From NCBI RefSeq assembly GCF_003122365.1, contig NZ_CP029254.1:6946001-7010000 (forward strand): DNA of 64,000 bases, given 5' to 3'. Both the position numbers and the translations under genes were made by a program. Position 1 is the stretch's first letter; every line of letters begins with the position of its first letter. Shown piece by piece: positions 35,344 through 44,389 of the stretch. The notes under the pieces are model-generated. The model did no database searches. It worked only from the letters and a program-made list of their open reading frames with translations, and was not told the origin of the DNA. The stretch is from Streptomyces spongiicola (GTDB lineage: Bacteria > Actinomycetota > Actinomycetes > Streptomycetales > Streptomycetaceae).

Positions 35344-36837
35344 GTGACCGGAGTACCCAACACCCGTCTCGCGGACCTGTTCGGCCTCGCCGGCTGGTCC
35401 AAGGGCGAACTCGCGCGGCTCGTGAACCGGCAGGCGGCGGCCATGGGCCATGCGCAGCTGGCGACCGACACCTCGCGGGTGCGGCGTTGGATCGACATGG
35501 GGGAGTCCCCGCGCGATCCCGTGCCGAAGGTGCTGGCGGCTCTGTTCACCGAGCGACTCGGCCGTGTCGTGACCATCGAGGACCTCGGGTTCGTACGGCA
35601 CGGGCGCACGCGCAAGCGGAGGGAGGCCGGCGGCGTCGGCCACCCCGACGGACTGCCCTGGGCACCCGAACGTACGGCGGCGGTCCTCACCGAATTCACG
35701 GGAATGGACCTCATGCTCAACCGACGCGGCTTGGTGGGCGCGGGCGCCGCGCTCGCCGCAGGCTCCGCACTCAGCAGCGCCATGTACGACTGGCTGCACA
35801 CCGACCCCGCTCTCGCCACCCACGCCCCCCGTGTCCACGACCCCCTGCACGCCGACCCCGCCGGGTTCGACCGCTACGAGGCCGCGCCCATCGGGTCGCA
35901 GGAGATCGACGCCCTCGAGCGCTCCGTCGAGGTGTTCCGCGCCTGGGACGCCTCCCGCGGTGGCGGGCTCCAGCGCAAGGCCGTGGTGGGCCAGCTCAAC
36001 GAGGTGGGCGGCATGCTCGCCTACCGGCACCCCGACCACCTCCAGCGCCGCCTGTGGGGTGTCGCCGCCAACCTCGCCGTACTCGCCGGCTGGATGTCCC
36101 ACGACGTCGGCCTCGAACCCACCGCCCAGAAGTACTTCGTGATCGCCGCCCACGCGGCACGCGAGGGCGGCGACCGGCCCCGCGCCGGGGAGGCCCTCTC
36201 CAGGGCCGCCCGCCAGATGGTGCATCTGGGCCGGCCTGACGACGCCCTCGATCTGATGAAGCTCGCCAGGTCCGGCTCCGGCGAGTCGACACTGCCCCGC
36301 ACGCGAGCGATGCTGCACACCATCGAGGCCTGGGCGCAGGCCTCCATGGGACGGGCTCAGGCCATGCGACGGACCCTGGGCGAGGCGGAGGAGCTGTTCG
36401 TCTCGGACAAGGGCGATGTGCCGCCGCCGAGTTGGATGCAGATGTTCGACGAGGCGGACATGCACGGCATGCAGGCGCTCGCCTACCGCACCCTCGCAGA
36501 GCACGATCCGGCCGCCGCCGGCATCGCCCAGCGCCATGCCAAGCAGGCGCTGGAACTCAGGGAGGGCGGTCGCCAGCGGTCGAAGATCTTCGACTACATC
36601 TCCATGGCGTCGGCGTGCTTCATCGCCGACGACCCGGAACAGGCGGACAGGTATGCCCGGCTGGCGCTGGTGTCGATGGGAGAGACCTCCTCGCACCGTA
36701 CCTGGGACCGGCTGCGGGAGATGTACCGCCTCACGGGCCAGTTCGCCGGCTATGCGAAGATCGAGGACCTGCGGGAGGAAATCCAGCACGCGCTGCCCAA
36801 CAGCCCGTCCCGGAGCGAGCGGAGCGTCAGGATCTGA
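35344..36837 (+). CDS. NsdA/NsdB-like regulator (HTH + TPR)
   Basis: A 497-residue protein resembling NsdA/NsdB, Streptomyces TPR proteins known as negative regulators of differentiation and antibiotic production. The N-terminal helix-turn-helix region (about 1-80) has FGLAGWSKGELARLVNRQA and DTSRVRRWIDMGE. A short hydrophobic segment LVGAGAALAAGSALSSAM lies near residues 127-145. The rest is helical repeats of TPR type (about 180-480). The GTG start is preceded by CTGGGGGCTTGAC. Which paralog it is cannot be settled from the sequence alone. It is divergent from the APH-type gene. Confidence 0.82.
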   Translation: MTGVPNTRLADLFGLAGWSKGELARLVNRQAAAMGHAQLATDTSRVRRWIDMGESPRDPVPKVLAALFTERLGRVVTIEDLGFVRHGRTRKRREAGGVGHPDGLPWAPERTAAVLTEFTGMDLMLNRRGLVGAGAALAAGSALSSAMYDWLHTDPALATHAPRVHDPLHADPAGFDRYEAAPIGSQEIDALERSVEVFRAWDASRGGGLQRKAVVGQLNEVGGMLAYRHPDHLQRRLWGVAANLAVLAGWMSHDVGLEPTAQKYFVIAAHAAREGGDRPRAGEALSRAARQMVHLGRPDDALDLMKLARSGSGESTLPRTRAMLHTIEAWAQASMGRAQAMRRTLGEAEELFVSDKGDVPPPSWMQMFDEADMHGMQALAYRTLAEHDPAAAGIAQRHAKQALELREGGRQRSKIFDYISMASACFIADDPEQADRYARLALVSMGETSSHRTWDRLREMYRLTGQFAGYAKIEDLREEIQHALPNSPSRSERSVRI

Positions 36838-36884
36838 AGCCGAGCCCGGGAAACCCGGTTGCTGCCTGCTGCCTGGTGTCTGAT

Positions 36885-36975
36885 GCCGGCTGAGGGCTGC
36901 CGGCTGAGGGCTGCCGGCTGGCGATCGACAGCTGACAGCCACCAGTTGACAGCTGACGGATAGCAGCTGACAGAT
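36885..36975. repeat. 14-bp tandem repeat and CAGCTGACA repeats
   Basis: Two and a half 14-bp GCCGGCTGAGGGCT units (36885-36919) are followed by three copies of an AGCTGACAG/GTTGACAG word (about 36927-36975). An A+T-rich patch ATATTGAAAAGTG follows. The 352-bp gap 36838-37189 holds no firm gene. A 15-bp duplication (37174-37203) spans the stop of the phosphatase gene. Confidence 0.75.
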
Positions 36976-37189
36976 ATTGAAAAGTGTCACTCCGTGAGCG
37001 TTTTCATGATTCCGGTATGGCCGGCCGACGCGGGCCGCGCTGGAGGGACGATGCCACCGAGGGAACCGGAGAAGCCGAAGGAACCGCAGCAAGCGAAGCG
37101 ACGAGGACACCCGCAACGTCAGCACGCCGACGGCGAACCCGCCCGCCGCGCAGCCGCTCCGTGCCTCTTGTCTGTCAGGCGATCGTCTG

Positions 37190-38635
37190 TCAGGCGATCC
37201 TGGCCACCATCACCGAGGCGTCGTGCTGACGGTCGCCCACGTCGAACTCCTCGACGATCAGGCGCACGCAGTCCTGCGCGCTCCGGGCGACGGTGAGTCG
37301 GGGGGCGAGGGCGAGCAGCCGGTCGTGTCCGGTGCTGTCATGGGGGGCTCCCGTCCCTCTCGTCAGTCCGTCCGTGTGGAGAACCAGCACATCGCCGGGC
37401 AGCAGGGCAGTCTCGCCCTGCTCGTACACACCTCCGGCCGTCGCGCCGAGCAGGACGCCGCCCGGTCGGGGCAGGGCACGCCCCACCCCGCCGCGGTACA
37501 GCAGCGGGGCAGGGTGCCCCGCCTGCGCCCACGAGAGGATCCGGGTCGACGGGTCGTAGTGGCAGCACACGGTGCTGCCGAGTGCGGGCTGCGCAGCGGA
37601 GTCCAGCAGCGCGTTGAGGTGGCCCATCAGCGGGCCGGGCCGGATGCCGGCCACGGCGAGCGCCCGCTGGGCTCCCATCAGCATCGCCATGGCGGATGTC
37701 GCGGTGACCCCCTGACCGGTCAGATCGCCCACGCTCAGCAGCGCCAGTCCTCCGGGGATTTCCTGGGCGTCGAACCACTGGCTGCCGTTGAGCGCCCCGC
37801 GTGGAGACGGGAGGTGGTGGCCTGCGAGGTCCAGTGCCGCCGGACCGTTCGCGGGGATGCTGCGCTCGCCGCGCCAGGGCGGGAGGACCGCTTCGTGCAT
37901 CTGTGTCGCCACACGGCGCTCGGTGCGGTCGATGTGCTGTCGTCGGGTGAGCGTGTCCTGGGATTCGCGTACCGCGCGCTGGGATCTGCGCAGTTCGCTG
38001 ACGTCGCGGAGGACCGCCCACATCGAGGCGGTGCAGCCGTCGGCGTCGAGGACCGGTTCGCCCGTCATGTGGAGTGTGCGGACGCGCCCGTCGGCGCGGA
38101 CGATGCGGAACTCGCCGTCGATCGGTTTTCCGTCTACCAGGCAGTCCGTCACCATCTCGGTGAGTAACGCCTGGTCCTCTGCGAACACCATGGAGGGCAG
38201 CTCGTCCAGGGTCATCGGGTCGCCGGCGGCGGGGCGTCCGAAGATCCGGTGCAGTTCCTCGGACCAGCTGACCTCGTCCGTCAGCAGGTTCCACTCGGCG
38301 CTGCCGACACGGCTGAGCAGTGAATCCGGTCGCGGTGGCAGGTCCTCGAACCCGGCCTGGTCCTCCCGGCCGGGTGGGCCGTCGGGCCCCGGCAGGGGAG
38401 GGAGTCCCTCCCTGAGCTGGCCCAGGTGCGCGCCGAGGTCGTCGAGCTGGTGGACCGCCAGGTCGCACAGGGCCCGCTGCCAGCGGCCCTGAGGGTCGTC
38501 CTCGTCCACCACGGCGTCCCGCCGGACCGCGTCGACGTCTCCGCGCAGTCGCCGGGTCTGCGAGATCAGCTCGTCCACCGAGTCGCGCCGTGGAGGCTGC
38601 GGGGCGGGACGGTCCGCGAACAGATGGGACGGCAT
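37190..38635 (-). CDS. PAS-domain PP2C-type (SpoIIE/RsbU) phosphatase
   Basis: A 481-residue signalling phosphatase. Residues about 1-90 are helical; a PAS/PAC sensor (about 105-240) has GSAEWNLLTDEVSWSEELHRIFG and GEFRIVRADGRVRTLHMTGEPV. The PPM phosphatase domain (about 260-480) has metal-binding Asp in LLSVGDLTGQGVTATSAM and VLVLHTDGLTRG. Proteins of this plan dephosphorylate anti-anti-sigma factors and so release alternative sigma factors under stress. The partner genes are not nearby. ATG 38635 follows CGGAGTACGAC. The 3' end including the stop is duplicated as a 15-bp direct repeat. Confidence 0.88.
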   Translation of the reverse strand: MPSHLFADRPAPQPPRRDSVDELISQTRRLRGDVDAVRRDAVVDEDDPQGRWQRALCDLAVHQLDDLGAHLGQLREGLPPLPGPDGPPGREDQAGFEDLPPRPDSLLSRVGSAEWNLLTDEVSWSEELHRIFGRPAAGDPMTLDELPSMVFAEDQALLTEMVTDCLVDGKPIDGEFRIVRADGRVRTLHMTGEPVLDADGCTASMWAVLRDVSELRRSQRAVRESQDTLTRRQHIDRTERRVATQMHEAVLPPWRGERSIPANGPAALDLAGHHLPSPRGALNGSQWFDAQEIPGGLALLSVGDLTGQGVTATSAMAMLMGAQRALAVAGIRPGPLMGHLNALLDSAAQPALGSTVCCHYDPSTRILSWAQAGHPAPLLYRGGVGRALPRPGGVLLGATAGGVYEQGETALLPGDVLVLHTDGLTRGTGAPHDSTGHDRLLALAPRLTVARSAQDCVRLIVEEFDVGDRQHDASVMVARIA

Positions 38636-39279
38636 GTCGTACTCCGATGCAGGCGCGGCATGGCCAGGTCTCAGCGAAAGACCGGTTATGACTGTTGCAC
38701 AGGTACCGGGGGTGTGTAAGGGATTTGGCAACACTCGATACGGTGGTGCACCTGGCATATGTCAATGGCCCGCAGTGCGCCCGACCAGCCATGACGTCGT
38801 TCCCTGTTACTCCTGAGTCCTCGTGAGGCGTGACTCCGTGATGTCCTGTTCGAAGCCCTCGGTGGCAGCGGTCATCGGCGAACCGGGCTGAGGGGTGGGT
38901 CCCGTACGCGGCGCCACGCCGGTACCGGCACCGGCACCGGCGCAACGCAGGGGCCGGTACCGGGACCGGCACCGGGGGCGAAGCGTGACCGCGCGGTGTG
39001 ACCGGGCGCCAGGCACCGGGCACCAGACATCGGGCACCAGGCACGGGGCCACGGGCGCCGCTTCGGTGGGCGCCGGTGCCGGGCCGTCTCGGTCTGTCCC
39101 GGGCCGGGTGGCGCATCTGGCGGAAGCGCGCCCGACGTCGATCACGATCCGCTCGGGCGGGTGGAGGCGCCTGGTCCTGCGGACCGGCGTGGAGCCCGAG
39201 GCCGCCCCGAACCCGACGCGACCATCGAAGTGGACGGCGGTGCGGGCCGGCGGCCCCGACCGCCGGCCCGCACCGCAGG
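38636..39279. other. Intergenic region without a firm gene
   Basis: This 644-bp stretch separates two minus-strand genes. Near 38680-38760 it holds an A+T-richer segment likely to contain the phosphatase promoter. CACCGG-type repeats fill 38915-38975 and GGGCACCAG-type repeats 39005-39050. A 22-codon frame on the minus strand near 38815-38880 has no clear ribosome site and was not called. Confidence 0.6.
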
Positions 39280-40641
39280 TCAGGCGCCGCTCGCGCGGAG
39301 CATCCCCTCACGGTCGACGATCTTCACCCGCTCGCGGCCCTCGGGCTCGCCCAGCGCCCGCTCGGCCGCGTCCAGCCGGTACCAGCCGTCCCACGTGGTG
39401 TAGCGGACGGTCCGCTCCTCGAGGAAGGCGACGACCGCCTCGGGGTCCGGCGCCGACGGTGTGTGCAGGCGGCCGTTGGCGTGGTCGTCGAGGAGGCTCG
39501 CGACGGTCTCGTTGGCGTCTCCCTTGGTGTGGCCGATGAGGCCGACGGGGCCGCGCTTGATCCAGCCGGTGACGTATGTCGACTGCATACACCGCCCGGC
39601 CTCGACGACACGGCCCGCCTCGTGCGGCACCGTGCCGCTGCCGAGGTCGAAGGGCAGTTTGGCGATCTCCTCGGAGAGGTAGCCGACCGCGCGGTACACC
39701 GCCTGCACGTCCCAGTCGCGGAACTCGCCCGTCCCGGTGACGTTCCCGCTGCCGTCGAGGGCCGTCCGCTCGGTACGCAGCCCCGTCACCCGGCCGTCCT
39801 CGCCCACCACCTCGACGGGGGACTCGAAGAAGTGGAGGAACAGCTTGTGCGGCCGGTTCCCCGCATCGCGGATCGCCCAGTTCTCCAGCGTCTTGGCGAC
39901 CATGTCCGCCTGCTTGCTGGCGCGGCGCGTGGCGATGGACCCCCCGTCGTAGTCGATGTCCTCGGGATTGACGATGACCTCGATGCTGGGGGAGTGGTCC
40001 AGCTCGCGCAGTTCCATCGGGCTGAACTTCGCCTGCGCGGGGCCGCGGCGCCCGAACACATGCACCTCGCGGGCCTTGTTCGCGGCCAGGCCCTCGTACA
40101 CGTTCGGCGGGATCTCCGTCGGCAGCAGCTCGTCGGCGGTCTTGGCGAGAATGCGCGCCACGTCGAGTGCCACGTTGCCGACGCCGAGTACCGCTACCTT
40201 CTCCGCCCCCAGCGGCCAGGTGCGGGCGACGTCCGGGTGGCCGTCGTACCAGGACACGAAGTCCGCGGCACCGTACGAGCCGTCGAGGTCGATGCCTGGT
40301 ATGCCGAGTGCCCGGTCGGCGTCGGCGCCCGTGGAGAAGACGACCGCGTCGTAGAAGGCGCGCAGATCGTCGAGGCCGATGTCACTGGGGTAGTCGACGT
40401 TGCCGAACACGCGGATCTGCGGTTTGTCGAGCACTTGGTGCAGGGCGGTGATGATGCCCTTGATCCGAGGGTGGTCGGGGGCCACGCCGTACCGGATCAG
40501 TCCGAAGGGGGCCGGCAGCCGCTCGAAGAGGTCGATGGACACGCCCGGGTCGGCGGCGGCCCCGGACTTGAGCAGGGCGTCGGCGGCGTAGATCCCCGCG
40601 GGTCCGGCTCCTACGACAGCTACCCGCAGGGGGCGAGGCAT
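39280..40641 (-). CDS. Ferredoxin--NADP+ reductase (FprA/adrenodoxin reductase type)
   Basis: A 453-residue FAD/NADP flavoprotein that passes electrons between NADPH and ferredoxin, for example to P450s. The FAD motif is VAVVGAGPAGIYAADALL near the start and the NADP motif is VAVLGVGNVALDVARIL (about 155-171). The family segments APFGLIRYGVAPDHP and YVTGWIKRGPVGLIGHTKGDA are present. Length and order match mycobacterial FprA. AAGGGAATCCGTC precedes the ATG at 40641. Two inverted repeats lie in the promoter region at 40698-40709 and 40733-40749. Confidence 0.93.
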   Translation of the reverse strand: MPRPLRVAVVGAGPAGIYAADALLKSGAAADPGVSIDLFERLPAPFGLIRYGVAPDHPRIKGIITALHQVLDKPQIRVFGNVDYPSDIGLDDLRAFYDAVVFSTGADADRALGIPGIDLDGSYGAADFVSWYDGHPDVARTWPLGAEKVAVLGVGNVALDVARILAKTADELLPTEIPPNVYEGLAANKAREVHVFGRRGPAQAKFSPMELRELDHSPSIEVIVNPEDIDYDGGSIATRRASKQADMVAKTLENWAIRDAGNRPHKLFLHFFESPVEVVGEDGRVTGLRTERTALDGSGNVTGTGEFRDWDVQAVYRAVGYLSEEIAKLPFDLGSGTVPHEAGRVVEAGRCMQSTYVTGWIKRGPVGLIGHTKGDANETVASLLDDHANGRLHTPSAPDPEAVVAFLEERTVRYTTWDGWYRLDAAERALGEPEGRERVKIVDREGMLRASGA

Positions 40642-40697
40642 GACGGATTCCCTTCGAACGGTGATGGCGGTCTGGCGAACACTCTCTCACCCGGATG

Positions 40698-40749
40698 ACC
40701 TGGTCAGGTAAGGGGGCCCTAATTTATGACCTCATAAGCCTGACTTATG
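40698..40749 (-). promoter_or_regulatory. Paired inverted repeats upstream of ferredoxin reductase
   Basis: CATAAG-N5-CTTATG at 40733-40749 is perfect and lies in one of the most A+T-rich stretches of the window (40720-40750). ACCTG-GT-CAGGT at 40698-40709 is also perfect. Both are within about 110 bp upstream of the ATG at 40641. They do not match the iron-box or SoxR consensus closely. Confidence 0.5.
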
Positions 40750-41051
40750 GGTTCCCTAAGCGGGCGTGAGAGGGTCCGGTCGTCCGTCGTCCGTCGTCCG
40801 TCGCCCGAGAGGCCCGTCGCGCGTGCCGCCCGACAGGCCGCCTCCCGGGCGGCACGCGCCCGGCCGTGCGTCGTGAGGGTCATGGACCTCGGCGGGGCGC
40901 GGGCGGAACCCGCTGTCGGGCGGTTGCCGGCCGCACCGCCGGAGTCAGGGCGCCTCCAGCGCGAAACAAACGGTCCTCGGGCGCTGTGCCGCGCCTGCAT
41001 CCCGCCCCGCGTCGCGGCGGGCCCCGAAATCCCCCGGATCCCCCGATCCCC

Positions 41052-41095
41052 GGATCCCGGGATCCCCGGATCCCGGGATCCCCGGATCCCGGGTT
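41052..41095 (-). repeat. 16-bp tandem array of GGATCCCGGGATCC palindromes after gltD
   Basis: Units begin at 41052, 41068 and 41084. Each contains the 14-bp perfect palindrome GGATCCCGGGATCC; the third is partial. The array starts one base past the gltD stop on the minus strand, so it can fold into alternative hairpins and may terminate transcription. The 455-bp gap 40642-41096 also contains heptamer CGTCCGT repeats (about 40778-40803) and no supported gene. Confidence 0.75.
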
Positions 41096-41096
41096 C

Positions 41097-42713
41097 TCAG
41101 GCGACCAGGGGCCGATCGCGCGGAGCGATCGGCGACGGCAGCACGGTGGATCCGGAGAGATAGCGATCCGCCGCCGCGGCGGCCGCCCGTCCCTCCGCGA
41201 TGGCCCAGACCACCAGGGACTGCCCGCGCCCCGCGTCGCCCGCGATGAACACGCCGTCCGGCGGCGCCTGCCCGGTCGTGCGCTCCGGCGGGCGCGCCGG
41301 GCCGGACTCCCCGTCCGCCGGGGAGCCCCGTCCAGCGGAGGCGGCCCGTCCGGCGGAGGCGTCCCGGCCAGCCGAGGCGTCCCGGCCGCACGGCCGGGAC
41401 GGCAGCGCGGCGAAGGCGCCGTCCCGGGCGAAGTTCCCCCGTTCGTCGACGGTCAGCCCCAGCTGCTCCATCAGCCCCGATCCCTGCTCGGGGCCGGAGA
41501 AGCCGAGGGCGATCAGCACGAGGTCCGCCGGAAGCGCCCGCTCCGTACCCGGCAGTGGGCTCCTCGCCGCCGGTTCCACTTCCGTCAGGCACAGCGCCCG
41601 TACCCGCCCCTCGGCGTCGCCTTCGAAGTGCAGGGTCGCCGACGAGAACAGCCTGGGATCGATTCCCTCGCGGCCCCGTGCTTCCGCATGGGCATGGGAG
41701 ATCCGGTACACCTTCGGATGGGTCACGGGCCAGGGCTGCGCATCCGGCCTCGACTCCCCGGGCTCCGGATTGATGTCCAGCTGCACCGCGGAGAGAGCGC
41801 CCTGGCGCAGGACGGTGCCGAGGCAGTCGGAAGCGGTGTCGCCACCCCCGACGATCACGGTGTGCCTGCCCTCGGCGCTCACCGGTGGAGCGGCGTAGTC
41901 GCCCTCCCGGACCCGGTTCGCGTAGGTCAGATAGTCCATCGCCTGATGGATTCCGTCCAGCCGGCGGCCCGGCACCGGCAGCTCGCGCCGTTCCGTCGCG
42001 CCCACGGCCACGATCAGCGCGTCATGGCGGCGCCGGAGTTCGGCGGCGTCCAGCTCGCCGCCGACGTCCACACCGGTCCGGAACTTGGTGCCCTCCTCCC
42101 GCATCTGCTCGATGCGGCGGTCGACATGGTGCTTCTCCATCTTGAACTCGGGTATGCCGTACCGGAGGAGCCCGCCCGGCCGGTCATCGCGCTCGTAGAC
42201 CACCACGGTGTGGCCCGTGCGGGTCAGCTGCTGCGCCGCAGCCAGTCCCGCCGGACCGGACCCGATGACGGCGACGGTCTTGCCGCTCAGACGCTGCGGC
42301 GGCTGCGGCGGCGTGTACCCCCGCTCCCACGCCTCGTCGGCGATGGTCTGCTCGACGTTCTTGATCGTCACAGGATCCGCGTTGATCGCCAGGACGCATG
42401 CGTCCTCGCAGGGCGCCGGACAGAGCCTTCCGGTGAACTCCGGGAAGTTGTTGGTCGCGTGCAGCCGTTCCGCCGCGGCGCGCCAGTCGCCGCGGGAGGC
42501 GTACGCGTTCCACTCAGGGATGAGATTGCCCAGTGGGCAGCCGTTGTGGCAGAAGGGGATACCGCAGTCCATACAGCGTTTGGCCTGCTCGGAGACGAGC
42601 GGGAGCAGCGCCTGCCCCGCGTAGACCTCCCGCCAGTCGCCCAGGCGCTCCTCGACCGGGCGTGGCGGTACGGGCCGCCGGGGAATGCTGAGGAAGCCGC
42701 GTGGGTCGGTCAT
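41097..42713 (-). CDS. gltD: Glutamate synthase small subunit (NADPH)
   Basis: Carries electrons from NADPH through FAD and Fe-S clusters to the large subunit, which makes glutamate from glutamine and 2-oxoglutarate. Visible parts are the N-terminal Fe-S cysteines (RCMDCGIPFCHNGCPLGN and RLCPAPCEDAC), the FAD motif VAVIGSGPAGLAAAQQL, and the NADP motif VIVGGGDTASDCLGT. Length is 538 residues, about 50 over the usual size. The excess is an insert at residues 439-485 with ASAGRD repeats, placed just before the conserved GVFIAGDAGRGQSLVVWAI. No gltB is adjacent, so the large subunit must be elsewhere. ATG 42713 follows CGGAGACGGCGC. Confidence 0.92.
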   Translation of the reverse strand: MTDPRGFLSIPRRPVPPRPVEERLGDWREVYAGQALLPLVSEQAKRCMDCGIPFCHNGCPLGNLIPEWNAYASRGDWRAAAERLHATNNFPEFTGRLCPAPCEDACVLAINADPVTIKNVEQTIADEAWERGYTPPQPPQRLSGKTVAVIGSGPAGLAAAQQLTRTGHTVVVYERDDRPGGLLRYGIPEFKMEKHHVDRRIEQMREEGTKFRTGVDVGGELDAAELRRRHDALIVAVGATERRELPVPGRRLDGIHQAMDYLTYANRVREGDYAAPPVSAEGRHTVIVGGGDTASDCLGTVLRQGALSAVQLDINPEPGESRPDAQPWPVTHPKVYRISHAHAEARGREGIDPRLFSSATLHFEGDAEGRVRALCLTEVEPAARSPLPGTERALPADLVLIALGFSGPEQGSGLMEQLGLTVDERGNFARDGAFAALPSRPCGRDASAGRDASAGRAASAGRGSPADGESGPARPPERTTGQAPPDGVFIAGDAGRGQSLVVWAIAEGRAAAAAADRYLSGSTVLPSPIAPRDRPLVA

Positions 42714-42975
42714 GCGCCGTCTCCGTCGTCCATGGGTACTGCACTGCGGCGTTCCGACCAGCGTACGCCGGGTTTGTGCACGTCTGTAGGGGTATCGGTG
42801 GCATTGCCGCTTTTCCGGGCATGTCATGGTCTGGCTGGCGTCCGGTACGCCGCCGCCTTCCCCGCCCCCTCGCCCCCTGCGACGTCGGCGACCCCTGCCG
42901 CCTCCTCGTTCTCCACGGGCCCAGCCGGCCCGCGATGCCTCCGCGGTCTGTGCCCGTGGTTCCGGCGGCCGACGT

Positions 42976-43065
42976 GATCTCCGCGATCTCCGCGATCTCC
43001 GTGATCTCCGCGGTCTCTGCGCCCTCCGGCTGCCTCTGCGCCCTCCGGCTGCCTCTGCGCCCTCC
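42976..43065. repeat. 9-bp and 19-bp tandem repeats at the edge of a gene remnant
   Basis: Four GATCTCCGC/T nonamers (42976-43011) plus a decayed fifth are followed by two identical 19-bp units (43028-43046 and 43047-43065). They fill much of 42714-43083, the space between gltD and the penicillin-binding-protein remnant, where no intact gene is supported. Confidence 0.85.
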
Positions 43066-43083
43066 GTCGCCTCCGTGCCCCCG

Positions 43084-43610
43084 AGTCCCTGCTCTTCGCG
43101 CCCTCCCAGCGCCATCCGGGTCGCGGGCTCGTACGCGACCTTCGCGAGCGACGGCGTGCGGCATGAGCCGTACTCCGTCACCAGAGTGCTCCGCGGGGAC
43201 GAACCCGTCTCCGGCCTCGAACGGCCCGCGTCGTGGCGCGTCATGAACCCGGAGGTGGCCCTCGGCGTCACCTCCGTGCTCGAGGACACCGCCTTCAATA
43301 CCGCGGCGGCGCCCGCCGTGGCGGCCCTCGGCCCTTCGCCGGGACGGCCCCGGGCCGGAGTGACACCCAGCGCGCAGCGTGGTTCGCCGGGTACGCCGGG
43401 AACCCGTCCACGGCCGTGACGATGTTCCGTTCCCGGCCCGGCGAACCGCTGCTCCCCATGGCCGGAACGGGTGGTGAGGGTACGGTGCGCGGCAGCCTCT
43501 TCCCGGCGCAGATCTGGGCGGACTGCATGACCTCGGACCCCCTGCGGAGGGTCGCACCCGTGCCGGTCGCGGCCCCGGAAGCCGTCCCCACCGCGCCTTC
43601 GTTGGGATAG
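43084..43610 (+). pseudogene. Penicillin-binding protein transpeptidase remnant
   Basis: Protein-level remains of the C-terminal part of a class A penicillin-binding protein. From about 43108 one frame reads SAIRVAGSYATFASDGVRHE, then VLRGDEPVSGLERP and VALGVTSVLEDTAFNTAA. Near 43330 the similarity moves to another frame: RAAWFAGYAGNPSTAVTMF, then GGEGTVRGSLFPAQIWADCM, ending at 43608-43610. The KTGT active-site motif expected between the two parts is replaced by TAPGRS. The transglycosylase domain and the SxxK region are absent. It is clearly non-functional, bordered upstream by tandem repeats, and has no start or ribosome site. Confidence 0.82.
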
Positions 43611-43850
43611 CGGACGGGACCCGGGGCCGCCCGGGGCGGGCGCCCCCATCCGGCGCGGCGTCACGGCACAGTCTCCGGCCCGCCCCGGGTCCCGGGGACC
43701 GAGGCCGGGCGGGATGGAGGCGTCCGGTGGCCCGCGCGCTCGGCGGGATGGGCGTACCCCGGCCGCACCGAGGCGCTCGCCAGGCTCATGACCGGCTCCC
43801 TCGAGGGCGCGACCCGTCGCCCGTGCCGAACGCGACGTACGTCCGCTGGA

Positions 43851-43916
43851 GTGGGTGGTGAGGGAACCGGGCCGGCCGCTGGAGTGGGTGGTGAGGGAAC
43901 CGGGCCGGCCGCTGGA
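43851..43916. repeat. 33-bp tandem repeat, 2 identical copies
   Basis: Units 43851-43883 and 43884-43916 are identical. They lie in 43611-44389, the 779-bp stretch between the penicillin-binding-protein remnant and the subtilase gene. Long open frames cross it on both strands, but none has a ribosome site or recognisable product. Confidence 0.9.
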
Positions 43917-44389
43917 CGGATGCGCCACGGAGGAGCCGTCGGGGCGGTGGGGGACCCGAGGCCGGACGGGGCCGCATCGGCAGGTCCTCGGCGACAGACG
44001 GGGCCCGACCTGCCATGGGCAGAGCCATCCCCTCGGGCCCGCTCGAGACATGAGTGCGGTACTCGTCCCCGTCGCGCCCCCCTCCGCCCCTCCGCCCCTC
44101 TGCCCCGTCGCGCCTGCCTCCGCCACTCCGCCCCGGACGGTTGTGCGCGGCCGCATCGGTCGCCGCAGCCCTGTCCCCATGCCGCCGGTGCACGGCCGCC
44201 TGCCGATGAGACAAGCCGTCCGAGTGGCATCCAAAACAGGCGGAATACTCGCCAACCACTTGTCTGCCAGGGGTAGTTGGGCGCGAGGAACACCTTCCCC
44301 CACGGCGCCGCGGTCTGAGATCTTGCGTCCGTTCCTTTCATCGCACGCCCGGTGCGCGCCTCGGTGCGGCCGGGCTTCCGGAGGATGCA

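Noticed and set aside
36994..37296. Possible 100-codon gene overlapping the PP2C 3' end
   Set aside because: No ribosome site, Arg/Pro-rich shadow composition, and overlap with a well-supported gene.
38807..38880. 22-codon minus-strand frame with an ATG
   Set aside because: Too short, with no convincing ribosome site or conserved context.
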